From positions 859,318 to 923,317 of the forward strand of contig ML133433.1 of the NCBI GenBank assembly GCA_003864495.1: a stretch of 64,000 bases of DNA, given 5' to 3'. The position numbers were made by a program, and so were the translations under genes. This document shows positions 37,479 through 48,621 of this stretch, piece after piece. Source of the DNA: Nemopilema nomurai. Lineage: Eukaryota > Cnidaria > Scyphozoa > Rhizostomeae > Rhizostomatidae. Positions within the stretch are counted from its first letter, which is position 1; the number at the start of each line of letters is the position of its first letter. The notes under the pieces are model-generated. The model did not search any database and had not been told where the DNA came from. It saw only the letters and a list, made by a program, of their open reading frames with translations.

Positions 37479-39357
37479 AATGCTTAATGATTTGATAAAC
37501 GTTTTAACGTAGAATAAGTTTTGTTTTTATATTTTGCTTTTGCATACCTAATGCTTGTTCATACCTAATGCTAATAGGGGTGTATGTGATGGCCCCCTTG
37601 TATGTTTCAAAAGGGCACTCATTTTTAGCTCGGTTTATTGTTAGCCATCCGTAAATTCTCTTGGATCCCGGTAAAGTTTTCATTAATGTCGATCGTCCAA
37701 CACGGCTACGGCCAACTGAAATGTTAATTGTGATTATTGTCACTAATTTCACCCCAAACTGTCAAAAGTCCACCGAGCCTAACAGGGGAAATTAATGTTA
37801 TCTTGGCACTGGTCGCTTTCCGAACGAACGAAGCTTCTTTGGTAATAAATGCTGCTATAAACGGGTTAAATGCGAATGAAAGTAACGAGTAATACGTAAA
37901 CAAAACTTTACATCCCTGTAGTCTTTATCTTTTCTTTATTGTTCTCTTTATGCGATATATCTACGAAATACGATCCACAATCCACAATCTTTCTCTCCGG
38001 TTCGTTTTACAATCGTCAATCCGTAATACGATACTTCTCAATCCTACTTGTCCTCGTGCGGCTGTGGTCGTTTCCAATAGCAATACCATCAGAAGTCTTA
38101 GCATAATAATAACAATATTCACAATAATCAGAATATTCACAAGAATTATTAAGGTTACGGTAATCGCTTTCTGGATATCCATCTTTCGATTTCTTCACAT
38201 TCTGATAGCCGAAATGATAAGGAACATAATGAAACTAGAAGAAGTTTTGAAAATAGAGAAAAATAATATAAATAATATAATATAAACGAAGGTTTCCATA
38301 ATTTCCTTATCAAAGTTTCTAGCTGCGGTTTTCAAATTCCTCGACCTGTTAAGCCGATTATCCTTGTTCTGCTTCCTGTGGTTTGTGTAAGAGTATGGCA
38401 CATCGATGGGTTGTTGTGCTTATTCAAAGACGGTAATTGATCTTAAAGCCTAAAGTACTTGACCCGGATTACATTGCTGGTAACATGATCCCGATGTGTA
38501 TCTTGCACGTGCGATCAGTAAAATCCCGTTTTCTCCGGACTCATAACTCCACATACAGGTACGAAAACGCTTTTATGTATCCAAGGAACCAATCGAATGG
38601 CTCGAAAATTTGCACATGGCCAGGGCAGATGTTGGGCAAACAAAGTGTCTCAAACTTTTTTATTTGCTCTGGTCCGTCTTTTATACCCAAATACAGCTGC
38701 GGGAGGGTGGAAAAATTGTTTGCCAATTTTCGACAGGGAATAGTTTCAAGAAAAGAAGGAATTTAAAAAATCTGAAACATTCTTTGGTAGCTTAGGATCT
38801 GCACTTCCTGCTGGTATTAGTCAGATTTTGTTACCTCAAACGCAAGGGTACAAAATAGCTTTCGAAGGTGGTACACTTTTTGAGCAATAAATTCGCATGG
38901 AAAATAACATTTAACATTATTTGCCAACAATTGTGATGTGGCTGCACATCGAATGATATATAGTTTACCCATATTTCATGAACAGTTTGGCTTTTAGGAA
39001 GAAAAAACCAAATTTCGTGTTGAAAAAGTTTACCGTAACCTTAAGAATGCAGAAACTAATTCCGCTTTTTCTAGCTCATATTACTTTGTCCCTTGAGCCA
39101 TGCCATTATATTGCACAATTATAAGGCAAAATTCCATGAAGGAATGGTCATTTGTCAACCAGGTATGGGCAACTGTAAATAGAAAAGATAGTGTAGTAGG
39201 GAGTTTTGAAATAACGCAGTCAGCTTTGGTGTTATTGCGAACACTAGTCAATTAGAGCAAGAAAATATCTGGTCCGCCAAAGTAACTGTGCAAAACATCT
39301 CATGGGCGGGTTAGCAGCTCGGCTTCCTGTATCAGCTCAGGTGGTGGAGACCTACCG
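37479..39357. other. Unique intergenic stretch after T8
   Basis: The first 260 bp are a B/C-like 3' flank with an internal partial repeat (CATACCTAATGCT twice, near 37543 and 37560). After about 37740 the sequence is not found elsewhere in the window. It is AT-rich with imperfect ATTCACAA-type repeats near 38110-38150. Small open frames (for example 37961-38182 on the - strand, hydrophobic) exist but show nothing to make them credible genes. Confidence 0.6.
38948..39023 (+). repeat. 76-bp direct repeat, copy 1
   Basis: Shares 76 aligned bases, with only a few mismatches and no gap, with 40760-40835 (begins ATCGAATGATATATAG, ends AAATTTCGTGTTGA against AAATTTCGTTTTGA). The two copies flank the minisatellite region, about 1.8 kb apart. 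Confidence 0.75.
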
Positions 39358-39832
39358 ACATCTTTGCATACGACATCTTCGCATACAACATCTTCACATA
39401 TAACATCTTGGCCTAAGACATCTTGCTATACGACATCTTGCTGTACGACATCTTGGCCTATGGCATCTTTATATATGACATCTTGGTGTACGACATCTTG
39501 GCCTACGACATCTTGGCCTATGGCATCTTAGCCTACGACATCTTGATATATGTATACGACATCTTGGCCTATGACGTCTTGATATACCACATCTTGATAT
39601 ATGACATCTTAATAGAGCACATCTTGGCCTATGGCATCTTGGTATACGACATCTTGGCCTACGACATATAGGCCAACAACATCTTGGCCTATGGCATCTT
39701 GGCCTATGGCATCTTGGCCTATGGCATCTTGGCCTATGGCATCTTGGCCTATGGCATCTTGGCCTATGGCATCTTGGTCTATGGTATCTTGGCCTATGGC
39801 ATCTTGGCCTATGGCATCTTGAAAGAAGACAT
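39358..39832 (+). repeat. 15-bp minisatellite
   Basis: About 30 tandem units of CATCTTGGCCTATGG with variants (TACGA for TATGG, GATATA for GGCCTA). The right end (39680-39830) is the most homogeneous; the left end is degraded, with one longer unit near 39545. As the unit is five codons long, several frames stay open and give repeating pentapeptides (YGILA, MASWP and, on the other strand, RCHRP). These frames are a product of the repeat, not evidence for a gene. Confidence 0.9.
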
Positions 39833-40759
39833 CGTTGGCTTGTTCGTAACATTTATTGCATATACTTTGTCTTCTTCAGACGAATCAGAGCTGGCGTCGG
39901 TTTTCAGAAAATGAATAACTTTCTTCCTTTCCTTTTGCTTTCATTAGGCCTTGAATTTCTCCTGCCTCTTGTCCTTGCAATACCTGGAGAATTGATTAAA
40001 TCTGCCACCCTTGCTGCATTGTCTCCCTCTTGCAAAGCACCGTACTCCACGAAGGTCGGCTCTCCCAGGGGCACTTTTGATGGGGCACTTATTCGGGGGT
40101 GGCACTCTGATGAGGGCGGCGCTTTTTAAAACCGTGACATTTTTGCTAAGACAAGTAAGTTTTAAAAAGTCTTTAAGTAATAAAAATTACAAGTTTCAAC
40201 TTCCAAGATATCGCTAAAGGTTCATAAAATTTCATTTTCATTGATTCTCAAAAGAGAGTTAAAAAAGAATACCTCAAAATTATTATCAATCTGAACATTA
40301 ATCGGGTTGAATAGTGATCGTGTTCAACATCAGGGTGAATATCAGGGACGGGATTAATTGAAACTGATTGCGCAATAATGAATTAAACGGATACAGCCAG
40401 ATTGTCTTTAGCAATTTAACTTACTCATATCAGATTACAACGAAATAATAATCTAGGATTCGTAGGCAGTCCACATTGGTGTAAAGATATGACTGTATGG
40501 GATATTACCAAATCCTTGGTGCGTTAGCCAGATGGAGGCATCGATTTTTGAGTTCTACATGGTGTGCCACAATGGTTTTCTTTCTATTTATTCTAGCTCT
40601 TGACTATGTTCGATGCGTGCGATTAGAAATGCCGTGACCTTGCTTACCTCTTTAAACTGCAACCTTAGTCGGATTTCAAAAGAAAAAAATCAAAGCAAAT
40701 TACATTATCAAAGCAGAAATCTTCATTCTGGATGTGGCTAGATACGAACATTCTTGTGA
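39833..40759. other. Unique stretch after the minisatellite
   Basis: No clear gene. A 72-codon frame at 39911-40129 begins with a hydrophobic run, but its second half reads through sequence (near 40060-40125) that looks like a mobile-element fragment. The rest is AT-rich. Identity is unresolved. Confidence 0.4.
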
Positions 40760-40835
40760 ATCGAATGATATATAGTTTACCCAGATTCCATGAACAGTTT
40801 GGCCTTTAGGAAGGAAAAACCAAATTTCGTTTTGA
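40760..40835 (+). repeat. 76-bp direct repeat, copy 2
   Basis: Partner of 38948-39023. It runs directly into the diverged array spacer that starts near 40850. Confidence 0.75.
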
Positions 40836-40849
40836 CTCCATTCATGACC

Positions 40850-41936
40850 CTTTTTCTGGTTATTGCGTACTTGGCACCTCCCTTTTTCATTGGCTCTCAC
40901 TGTGGTCTACTCATAGAAGTTCTTTTTGTCCACCTTTGCTTTATAAACTTATTTTTCTTTCCGTATGTCATGCGAGCTTTGCCAAAAGATAAGCGAAGAC
41001 ACTTACTTAATTTTTAATATAATCTATCAATTATTTTTGACCGAATTTTATCATTTCTATGTTGACCCAAACCTGGCATATGATCAAAGCGAAGATAGTT
41101 TTATGTTATCAATTGTGCCTATTGATATCCAAACCTAGATGTAGAATGCTTGAATGTAGAAATATTCTGACCAATACAATTTATGTGTCTATAGGGCTAC
41201 TAGCTTCTGAATCATAGAAATAGGAGGGCTAGAATGCGCGGTCTATTGTAAAAGCGATGACTAGTTACCCTACCCATGAACGTGTAACGATTCCCAACAC
41301 CCTGCCAGATACAACCTTTGCCTTAGGGCAGGGGACAATTAATTTCATCTTTTTCTCTTAAGAATAAGTATGTTGTTTCAAGATAACGTCATCCATTCGC
41401 AATCGTCAAAGATTGCTTTGACAAAGGCATTTTGTAAAGGCCCCTTTGCTATTTTTCTCGGCTGTAATGGTAAATGCAGCCTTTCATAGTAGATACTTTG
41501 AATCTGCTCTAAACTTTATTGCACATCAAAATTGATGGAATGAAGTTAGGATTTTTCGTAAGGTACATTTTCGACCTTCCAAATGGAGTGATTTCAAAAA
41601 CTTTTGGGGACCGCCCCTGAAACCCCATTCAACATCGGATTTCAGCCCCATTTCCCCAGTATCAGACAGCTGCGCGGTCCCTGGCCTCGCCTTCATTTTC
41701 CAGCATATCTCAAGCCTGCATCCAGGTACCAAATAATTTTGGTGTAGTAGGGCTTGTTCTTCGGGGCTCAAAAGCTCTTTTTCCTTTTCCAAAGGCCAAA
41801 CACTAGTCCTGGAAAATGTGATTTGCAGCCATTTTGCATGAACAGAATTAGCAGGGCGGGAAACTTTCACCCAATCTGATTGGATAAAGGTTATTGAACA
41901 AGAAGCGGCCACTCCGATAGTCGCCTTGTGTTCGAC
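40850..41936. repeat. Old diverged array spacer
   Basis: Recognisable but diverged spacer: 40850-41120 matches type A (1850-2380), 41270-41340 matches the type B stretch at 5575-5650, and 41460-41936 matches 8675-9085. Within it, 40790-41017 is open for 75 codons with the peptide FLVIAYLAPPFFIGSHCGLL; the same frame is partly open in type A spacers. The - strand repeat frame is longest here (41526-41957). This suggests an older array unit that escaped homogenisation. Confidence 0.6.
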
Positions 41937-43565
41937 CCGAAGGGCCCCCCTTAGCAAGAGCCATAAAGGGCCCCTTTTCTTGTAGATAATTTTTTCAAAG
42001 TAATTTAACTTGAGACAGTAGTAGCTAGTGCAGTGGTGTAACGCACAATAGTTGGGGTTAGAGCTACTCCTAGGGGCCCTCCAAGTGGTAGGGTTCCATT
42101 ACGTTATGCAGCAAACTATAACTACGGCTACACATTTGCACTGATTAGTGAAAATCAGTACCAGTAGTAGTAGTTTGGGGTAGTAGAAGTAGTACTAGTT
42201 AATGAGTACCACTGCCCTGGGGCCCTTAGAAGTTGCTCTAAACGCATCCACTGTGCGCTACGCCACTGCAATAGCTGCTACTATCTCAAGTTTGTTTGCT
42301 TTAAAAAAAATTTCTACAAGAAAGGAGCCCTTTGTGACCCTTGCTGAGGAACAGATAAATTCAACTTAATGAAAGCTCTTGAAAAAGGGCCTACACATTT
42401 CACTAAAAAATAAAAAAGCTCCTCTGCGATAAAAAGTACAATTTTTCACTGGTGTGAGACAGTACTGTACATTTATTGCAGCGGGATTTAAAATCTTCAG
42501 TAATTGTTTAAAAATGTATTTCTTATAACTACTGAGAGACCTAAAATGCATTGGGGGCAGGGGCGGATTTAAGAGGCAACGATGGGGGGGGGGTATTAGA
42601 TTATAGTCGGATTTTAGTGTCACGCCCTTCAGGTGCCTGGGAAATAATAGAAACGCCCATTTTGAATTTCTCTTTACAACTATAATTTCTTAAATCTAAC
42701 TATACAGAAAACAATAACTGACTCGATAAGAAGATAAATAAGGAAGAAACTGGCGTCATTTCATCACCACTAACTACCAAAAAGCTACGTTTTACCGAAT
42801 CAAAACAAAACTTTCCGGATAGCTCAAAAATATTGGGGTATGTCGCACCCCCACACCCCACGGTAAGTCAGTCCCTGATTGGGAGTATTATTCTGTGAGG
42901 ATGTTCCTCACGTTCTGATCAAGTGTTTGGCCCTTTTCGGGCATTTCGCAAACCAAGAAGTTTGTTACCAATCGAATTTACTAATATTTCGGTGTTTCGG
43001 TTTTGTCGAGAATTTGGCTCACAGGAATCTATTCAGTACTGTTCGTACTAGGAATTTAGTGGGAACTCCTGGTAATTTGAATTGCTTTTTCTTATTCGTG
43101 AAGTGAAATATCAAGCATACGATTACTGCATTTCATCAGTTGAAATGCCATATTGAATGAGGGACATTACGCTGAACAATTTCGATCGAAGCTTTCACGC
43201 TCGACGCCTAACACATATTTCGATATTCATAGAGCAAGATATATCTATCCAATATTTTACATCACTCATGAATAAAATTTAACCTACCAAATTTCAGGGA
43301 GCAAATTATAACATAGAGTGCAATTACCCAAAAAATTGCAAGGATGTCTAGAGATATTATGTCTTGAAGTCGTGGCATAAAATGCTGTCTGAAAAGTAAA
43401 CTTCTAAACTGTTGGAAATATGTTTGATAGTATTTTCAGCCAATTTGAAATGTTTGGCTCCAAACTTTTTCCAGAGGAGTACCCTAGGTATTTATAGACT
43501 TCGGGCCCCTCTCTTTGAAATCGCCCGGGCCCCTATTTAGATGCCAGTCCGCCCCTGTGTTCGAC
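41929..43565. mobile_element. hAT-like insertion with 8-bp target duplication
   Basis: TGTTCGAC stands at 41929-41936 and again at 43558-43565, while the uninterrupted site occurs once in other copies (for example TTGTGTTCGACTGTCAGG near 9068). So 41937-43557 (1621 bp) is an insertion with an 8-bp duplication, as hAT-type transposases make. The right end reads TCCGCCCCTG; its inverted partner CAGGGGCGGA occurs internally at 42558-42567, so 42558-43557 may be a 1000-bp element with short terminal inverted repeats. The left part is a fold-back segment. No transposase frame is seen, so it is non-autonomous. Confidence 0.7.
41943..42352. repeat. Fold-back (inverted repeat) segment
   Basis: Outer arms (41943-42030 and 42270-42352) share GGGCCC..., CTTGCT/AGCAAG, CTACAAGAAA and CTCAAGTT blocks in inverted order. 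Inner arms start CAGTGGTGTAACGCAC (42031) and end GTGCGCTACGCCACTG (42268). The inner 238 bp alone resembles a hAT-type miniature element. Arms are imperfect, and the centre (about 42100-42200) is unpaired. Confidence 0.6.
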
Positions 43566-43943
43566 TGTCATGCGTGCAAAAATAGTCACGGGCGACCGCC
43601 CATTCAGTCAACGCGATTATCAATTTATTGCCATTGAGCATGCGCTCATCTGGTCTCGTGGGTACGCGCCGCCAAGTAGAGGTTGGCCTAAACGCATTGT
43701 TCCAAATGTTTGGCACAATCATTACGCATGACGAGTAGCGATGGAACAAAGAGGATGTGGGGAAAACATGGTAAATACGCATGCGTCATGCCCCGAATAT
43801 TGATTGGCTCAAATGAATCGTTGAAGCCTTTGTTTGGAGAAGTAGAAGGGAGATAGCAACTCCGCAACTAGAGATATAAAAATAGTTAAAATAAAAAAAT
43901 TCCCACAAAGCCAATCACTGCTCCTAGGCGTTCCAATTTCATA
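43566..43943 (+). promoter_or_regulatory. Promoter block of T9
   Basis: The most diverged promoter block. Kept: ACGCATGCGT (near 43779), GATTGGCTC (near 43801), TATA box TATAAA (43875-43880, 69 bases before the ATG) and GCCAATCAC (near 43910). The 60-codon frame of other A/B blocks is broken here. Persistence of these boxes in the most diverged copy supports a role. Confidence 0.6.
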
Positions 43944-45283
43944 ATGGAAGACGGGCAAGTCCAGGTAAATCAGCAGATTGAGAACATTGGGTTTGGGAAG
44001 TTTCAAACTGCTGCTTTATTCATTTTGTGGGTACGAATTTTTTCGTACGGGTCTAAAGAAAGCCTTGTCGCAATATTGGAGCCGTACCTACGCTGCAAAT
44101 GGAACTTGAGTTACATGACTGCAGCTTGGATTGTTTTGCCTGAAGCCGCAGTGAAAATTGCAGGATCAATTCTGCTTGGAAGGCTGTCTGATAAGTATGG
44201 TAGGCGCAAATTGATGATTTTGGCAATTTTCTTTAATTCTTACTTGACTTTGCTTTTTTCGCTGTCATCAAGCGTAATTCTTTTATCAATAATTCGAGGA
44301 AGTATTGGCCTGGTCTCGCCAAGTACACTATTATCAATTACTTACGCGATGGAAATTTTGCCGATATCTGAACGTAAATACATGTCAATATTTGAAGTAG
44401 GGGTCTTTGCTGGATGTGGGTATGGAATTATTGCTGCCATGACTTCGCTAAAGTATCTAACATGGAGATGGTTCGATGCAATCTCTGAGACTATACCAAT
44501 AGTTATGTCAGGCTTTGCAGTGTTATTTCTCCCAGAATCACCACGATTTCTGGCGACTGCCGGAAAATACGATGCAGCCAATGACGTTTTGAATAAGATT
44601 GCCAAGGTGAATGGATTTGACAATGGGTATACAGCTATTCCTAATTCCAGAGACGAAAACAACGTAATAATTACTGTCTTCAAGCGACAACACTGGAATT
44701 ATGAAAACATCAAAAGGATTTTGTTGCTTTCCTTTCTACAATTTTATGGTGGTAGCCTTTCGGCAACTGCACGATATGGTTCAATGCAGTTTGGGGAAAA
44801 TTCCGATGATTCAGAATGTGGAGATTGTTCAAGCAAATTGACGTACAAGTATCGCTGGGGCGTAGAGGTTGGTGTCTTGATATCTAGTGCAATATCATAT
44901 TTTTTGCTGGACAAAGTCACAAGAAAACGTACAATGCGAATTCTGTTCATCCTCCTTGCTGTGTTACTTGTTCCATATTACTGGCCTCTCCGTGGGTGGC
45001 CTTTTGTCGTTATGATAACTTTAACTGTCATAGTTTCGTCAACTCTGAATAATGTTCTTCTAGTTTATAGGGCAGAGCTCCTTCCTACTAGATTAGAGCG
45101 AGTGGATGTGGCATCTCTGAAGCTGCTAGGCAGCTTGGTTCCTTGCTTGGACAATTTATAACCATGTATCTTTACCACTATAATGGCACTCTTTCGTTTG
45201 GCATTTTACATGGATTGACTGCATTAGGTTTGCTCGTTGTCCATTGTTGTATCATAGAAACGAAAGAAGAACATTTGAAGTAG
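43944..45283 (+). pseudogene. T9: SVOP-like MFS transporter, class B, single-base frameshift
   Basis: 1340 bp, one base short of intact. The frame is open for about 383 codons and is lost only near 45091, where ACTAGGATTAG has become ACTAGATTAG. Everything up to the YRAELLPTR segment is normal: IENIGFGKFQ, motif A (GRLSDKYGRRK), LPESPRFL, the ECGDC loop and ten membrane spans. Without the one-base loss in a GG pair it would be a complete ~446-residue protein. Coding sequence is class B, but the 3' flank (GCATACTTAATGCATTTG) is A2-like. This is the best candidate, after T12, for a working gene. Confidence 0.88.
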
Positions 45284-46515
45284 CATACTTAATGCATTTG
45301 ATAACCATTTTTGCGTAGAATAAGTTTTGCTTTTCTATTTTCCTTTTGCATTCCTAATGCTTCATCAATTTTCAAACCTAAGACCAGTTGTCTTGCAGAG
45401 TTTGTCTCCTATTCGATATGGAACATTAGGGGTGTATGTGATGACCCCCTAGTATGTTTCAAATGGGCACTCATTTTGAGCTCGGTTTATTGTTAGCCAT
45501 CCGGAAAGTCTCTTGGATCCCGGTAAAGTTTACATTAATGTCGAGCGTCCAACACGGCTACAGCCAACTGAAATGTGAATTGTGATTATTTAAGCAAAGA
45601 ACGGAGCTGCAAAACCACGAACCATTTTATCACAAACCATCAACAGTTCATGAACTGACAACCACAACAACAAAATGTCTCCCTGAATGGAACGTAACTA
45701 GTACCCATGCTTCCCGGCATGAACAAAGGCAATCAACAAGAACTATGAAACTTCTTTTGGCTCGAATACACGACGGATTTTCATAAATTTCACCATTTAT
45801 TATCACTCGTTCTAATGGCCAGATTGAGCGTGACGTCATAGTAGGCAGAACAATAGGTAATTCTCTAAGAAGCAGCCAGTAGAAGAAGTAGTTTGGTGTG
45901 GTAATAAGATCGTTTAACGGCATGCGTCCCAACCTAGGGGTTTATTTATACCGCATCAAAATGAATGCAATGAAGCTAATACTTTTTAAAAGTAACGTTT
46001 TCCGACTTTCTGAAGGGTTGGTTTCAAAATTTTGCTTTTTTCAGCGCGAGTTTGTTTCTTGCGTTCACCTTTTGCCTGACTACTCAAAGTAACAGAGGAA
46101 TCAGAGGCGGCATTATCCCTGTTACAACTTCAAACTGTTGTGTGGTCATTGCCTAGTGCCCAATGTGCAAATCAGCTACCAAGCCTCCTTTAACCTCTAA
46201 CCTCTAGCCTTCAGCCTCTAGCCCCAACAAATATAACTGCTTGCTTGCTGGTAAGATCAATTGAATAGATCGATAATGGCAATGTTTACGTAAGACTAAT
46301 AACAAGAAACAACAAACTGTTGAATTATCAAATATCCATTTAATGTATTAATATTGTCTCAAAATATACTACAATAATCAATTACAGTCTATAGCTGGAC
46401 CATCTACACAAGTGCATAATTGAGGCCTCTATTGCGTAAATCGTCTAGCTTTCAAGTCTTGCTCTTTTCTGTTGTGGAAAAAACAGTCATTTGCGGGGCT
46501 TGGCGTTCAATCGCG
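45284..46515. repeat. Diverged type B spacer after T9
   Basis: Holds a CRE (45831-45838). About 200 bp at roughly 46037-46240, ending in CCTCTAACCTCTAGCC-like repeats, are absent from the other type B spacers. The rest follows 4373-6100. No gene seen. Confidence 0.65.
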
Positions 46516-47689
46516 TTATTTGACAACACCAGGCCAAGTTACTTCGCAAAGCACAACCACTCTTGCAAGCAGAGTCTGAGGTTTCCCGCAGTCGTTTGCT
46601 TTCTGCGTGTTTCTGCGTTCTCGACGCAGCAATTTTTCATCTCTTGAACAGAGTTCCAATAAAGCATTTGCCGATGTTTCTGCAAAGGAAGATACTATAA
46701 AGTCAGACATAAAATTTGAAAGAAGATTTTTGGTGAATGAGAGGGGGTGGATAAATTCATCAATAAGTTCATTTAGAATCGTGGACTTCTTCTTTGCACA
46801 AACCTTTAAATCATTGAGCACTTTAATACGAATGCCAAATAATCATCTTCATTAAATTTAGCTACTGGGTATACTTTGGCTCGTGATGGGTGCTTTTTCT
46901 TTGCTTTTAACAAAAAACATCTAGTGTATACCGTAACAAGTTGATTAATCAAGATATATGTCCATAGATTTCCTTCTTTACAAAGCTGAATGTTATGTTT
47001 TAAAACCTACATTGCCATCTTTGCAGTCCTTCTCCTTGTCTGAAGACTGCGTATTCCATTAAAAGTGTATCTTCACTCCACGAAGAACACCCTGAAAGAA
47101 AAAAACATTGGTCACTATTTTTCAATTGTTAACGTTTCGACTATAGCCAGCCAAGATTGGTAAAAGGGTTTAGTCAGCCAACAGAGGAGATCAAAAACCC
47201 ACCTGGATTCTGATCCGTTTCATAAAAGTAGGCAACTGAAAGTCCAAGTCGATGATAACTCTTTGCATGGAGCCTATGAGAAAAACCGTTCATAAAAAGT
47301 TGAGAATTTGCAATTCATACAATAAGAAACTTAGAGCAAAAGCTGCAACAATGTAAGGAATATTTGAGGCTATCATACTTTATTATTTTTAAACTAGCAA
47401 CACATCTCTTTAATTAACAATTCATGAATTACATACCATCGATGCCTCTGTCCTCAAGTTCTTGTGAGTAACCGTAATCTCTGAATTCGATTGGAGTTGG
47501 TGCCCATCTCTCTACACTTTGGCAACGTGGCTCTCCAAGTAAAGTCTGTTCTTCTCTTCCTAAATCTTCTTCATGAAGGACGGCAGACTCCACAGCAACA
47601 CCAACCTTCTTGCTGCGCCTCTTGGTAAGCCATCTTGTCATTTTGTTTAATTTTCTTGAAAGCCACGTGCTTGTTTTTCTGCCACTCTC
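46516..47689 (-). pseudogene. X4: diverged copy of the unknown gene with extended 3' frame
   Basis: Exons at 47437-47689 (253 bp, acceptor CATGTAG), 47203-47273 (71 bp, one short), 47007-47091 (85 bp) and from about 46903; exon 1 should lie in or beside the N gap. All splice dinucleotides seen in X1 are kept. Exon changes are few (LADRG to LEDRG, YSEEL to YSQEL, EGMQR to EGLQR), while intron 4 is more changed and has an in-frame stop (GGTTTTAA). Downstream, 46516-46821 is open for 101 codons (MLNDLKVCAKKK start), one frame off from exon 5; the same stretch is decayed beside X1. It may be a longer C terminus or a further exon. Confidence 0.5.
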
Positions 47690-47984
47690 CTACATGAACA
47701 AGACAGACATTCTCTATGCGAAGCTTGTATAAGCATGATTAAGAAACGAAGCTTGATATTGGATGAAAAACGGCTAAGTAGGCAGTTGAATTATTCTTGT
47801 CATTATCTGCATAGCTTTCTCTAATATTTTCAGCCGCCAATAAGCTTTGGTTTTCCAGTCACGAAAATATAAGGAAATATCCATGTGTTAAACAGTATTT
47901 AGTTACTGAGAGATTGATTGTTATTCAAGGCAAATTGGAAAATATTTTCCAACAATAGATGCTTTTTTGAATAATGACATTTTA

Positions 47985-48496
47985 NNNNNNNNNNNNNNNN
48001 NNNNNNNNNNNNNNNNNNNNNNNNNNNNNNNNNNNNNNNNNNNNNNNNNNNNNNNNNNNNNNNNNNNNNNNNNNNNNNNNNNNNNNNNNNNNNNNNNNNN
48101 NNNNNNNNNNNNNNNNNNNNNNNNNNNNNNNNNNNNNNNNNNNNNNNNNNNNNNNNNNNNNNNNNNNNNNNNNNNNNNNNNNNNNNNNNNNNNNNNNNNN
48201 NNNNNNNNNNNNNNNNNNNNNNNNNNNNNNNNNNNNNNNNNNNNNNNNNNNNNNNNNNNNNNNNNNNNNNNNNNNNNNNNNNNNNNNNNNNNNNNNNNNN
48301 NNNNNNNNNNNNNNNNNNNNNNNNNNNNNNNNNNNNNNNNNNNNNNNNNNNNNNNNNNNNNNNNNNNNNNNNNNNNNNNNNNNNNNNNNNNNNNNNNNNN
48401 NNNNNNNNNNNNNNNNNNNNNNNNNNNNNNNNNNNNNNNNNNNNNNNNNNNNNNNNNNNNNNNNNNNNNNNNNNNNNNNNNNNNNNNNNNNNNNNN
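47985..48496. other. Assembly gap (512 N)
   Basis: Run of N between the X4 5' region and the last 40 codons of T10. By comparison with X1 to T2, at least 3 kb should lie here (X exon 1, spacer, class C promoter, most of T10), so the gap size is nominal. Confidence 0.95.
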
Positions 48497-48621
48497 TAAC
48501 CATGTATCTTTACCACTTTAGTAACACTCTTTCGTTTGGCATTTTGCATGTATTGACTGCATTAGGTTTGTTCGTGGTACATTGTTGTATCATAGAAACC
48601 AAAGAAAAACACTTGAAGTAG
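48497..48621 (+). pseudogene. T10: 3' end of SVOP-like MFS transporter, class C (cut by gap)
   Basis: Only the last ~40 codons remain (TMYLYHF to IETKEKHLK, stop at 48619-48621). They are in frame, unlike the same region in T2, T6 and T7. CATGTATTGACTG and the following TTCTTAAATC flank place it in class C. Confidence 0.8.

Noticed and set aside
37961..38401. Two small hydrophobic - strand frames
   Set aside because: AT-rich, low-complexity sequence with overlapping frames on both strands; no second copy to compare.
39423..39914. Repeat proteins (YGILA, MASWP, RCHRP pentapeptides)
   Set aside because: Direct outcome of a 15-bp minisatellite; no start context, no conservation and no neighbouring exon.
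46193..46225. CCTCTAACCTCTAGCC as telomere-like repeat
   Set aside because: The unit is not CCCTAA and only a few irregular copies exist.
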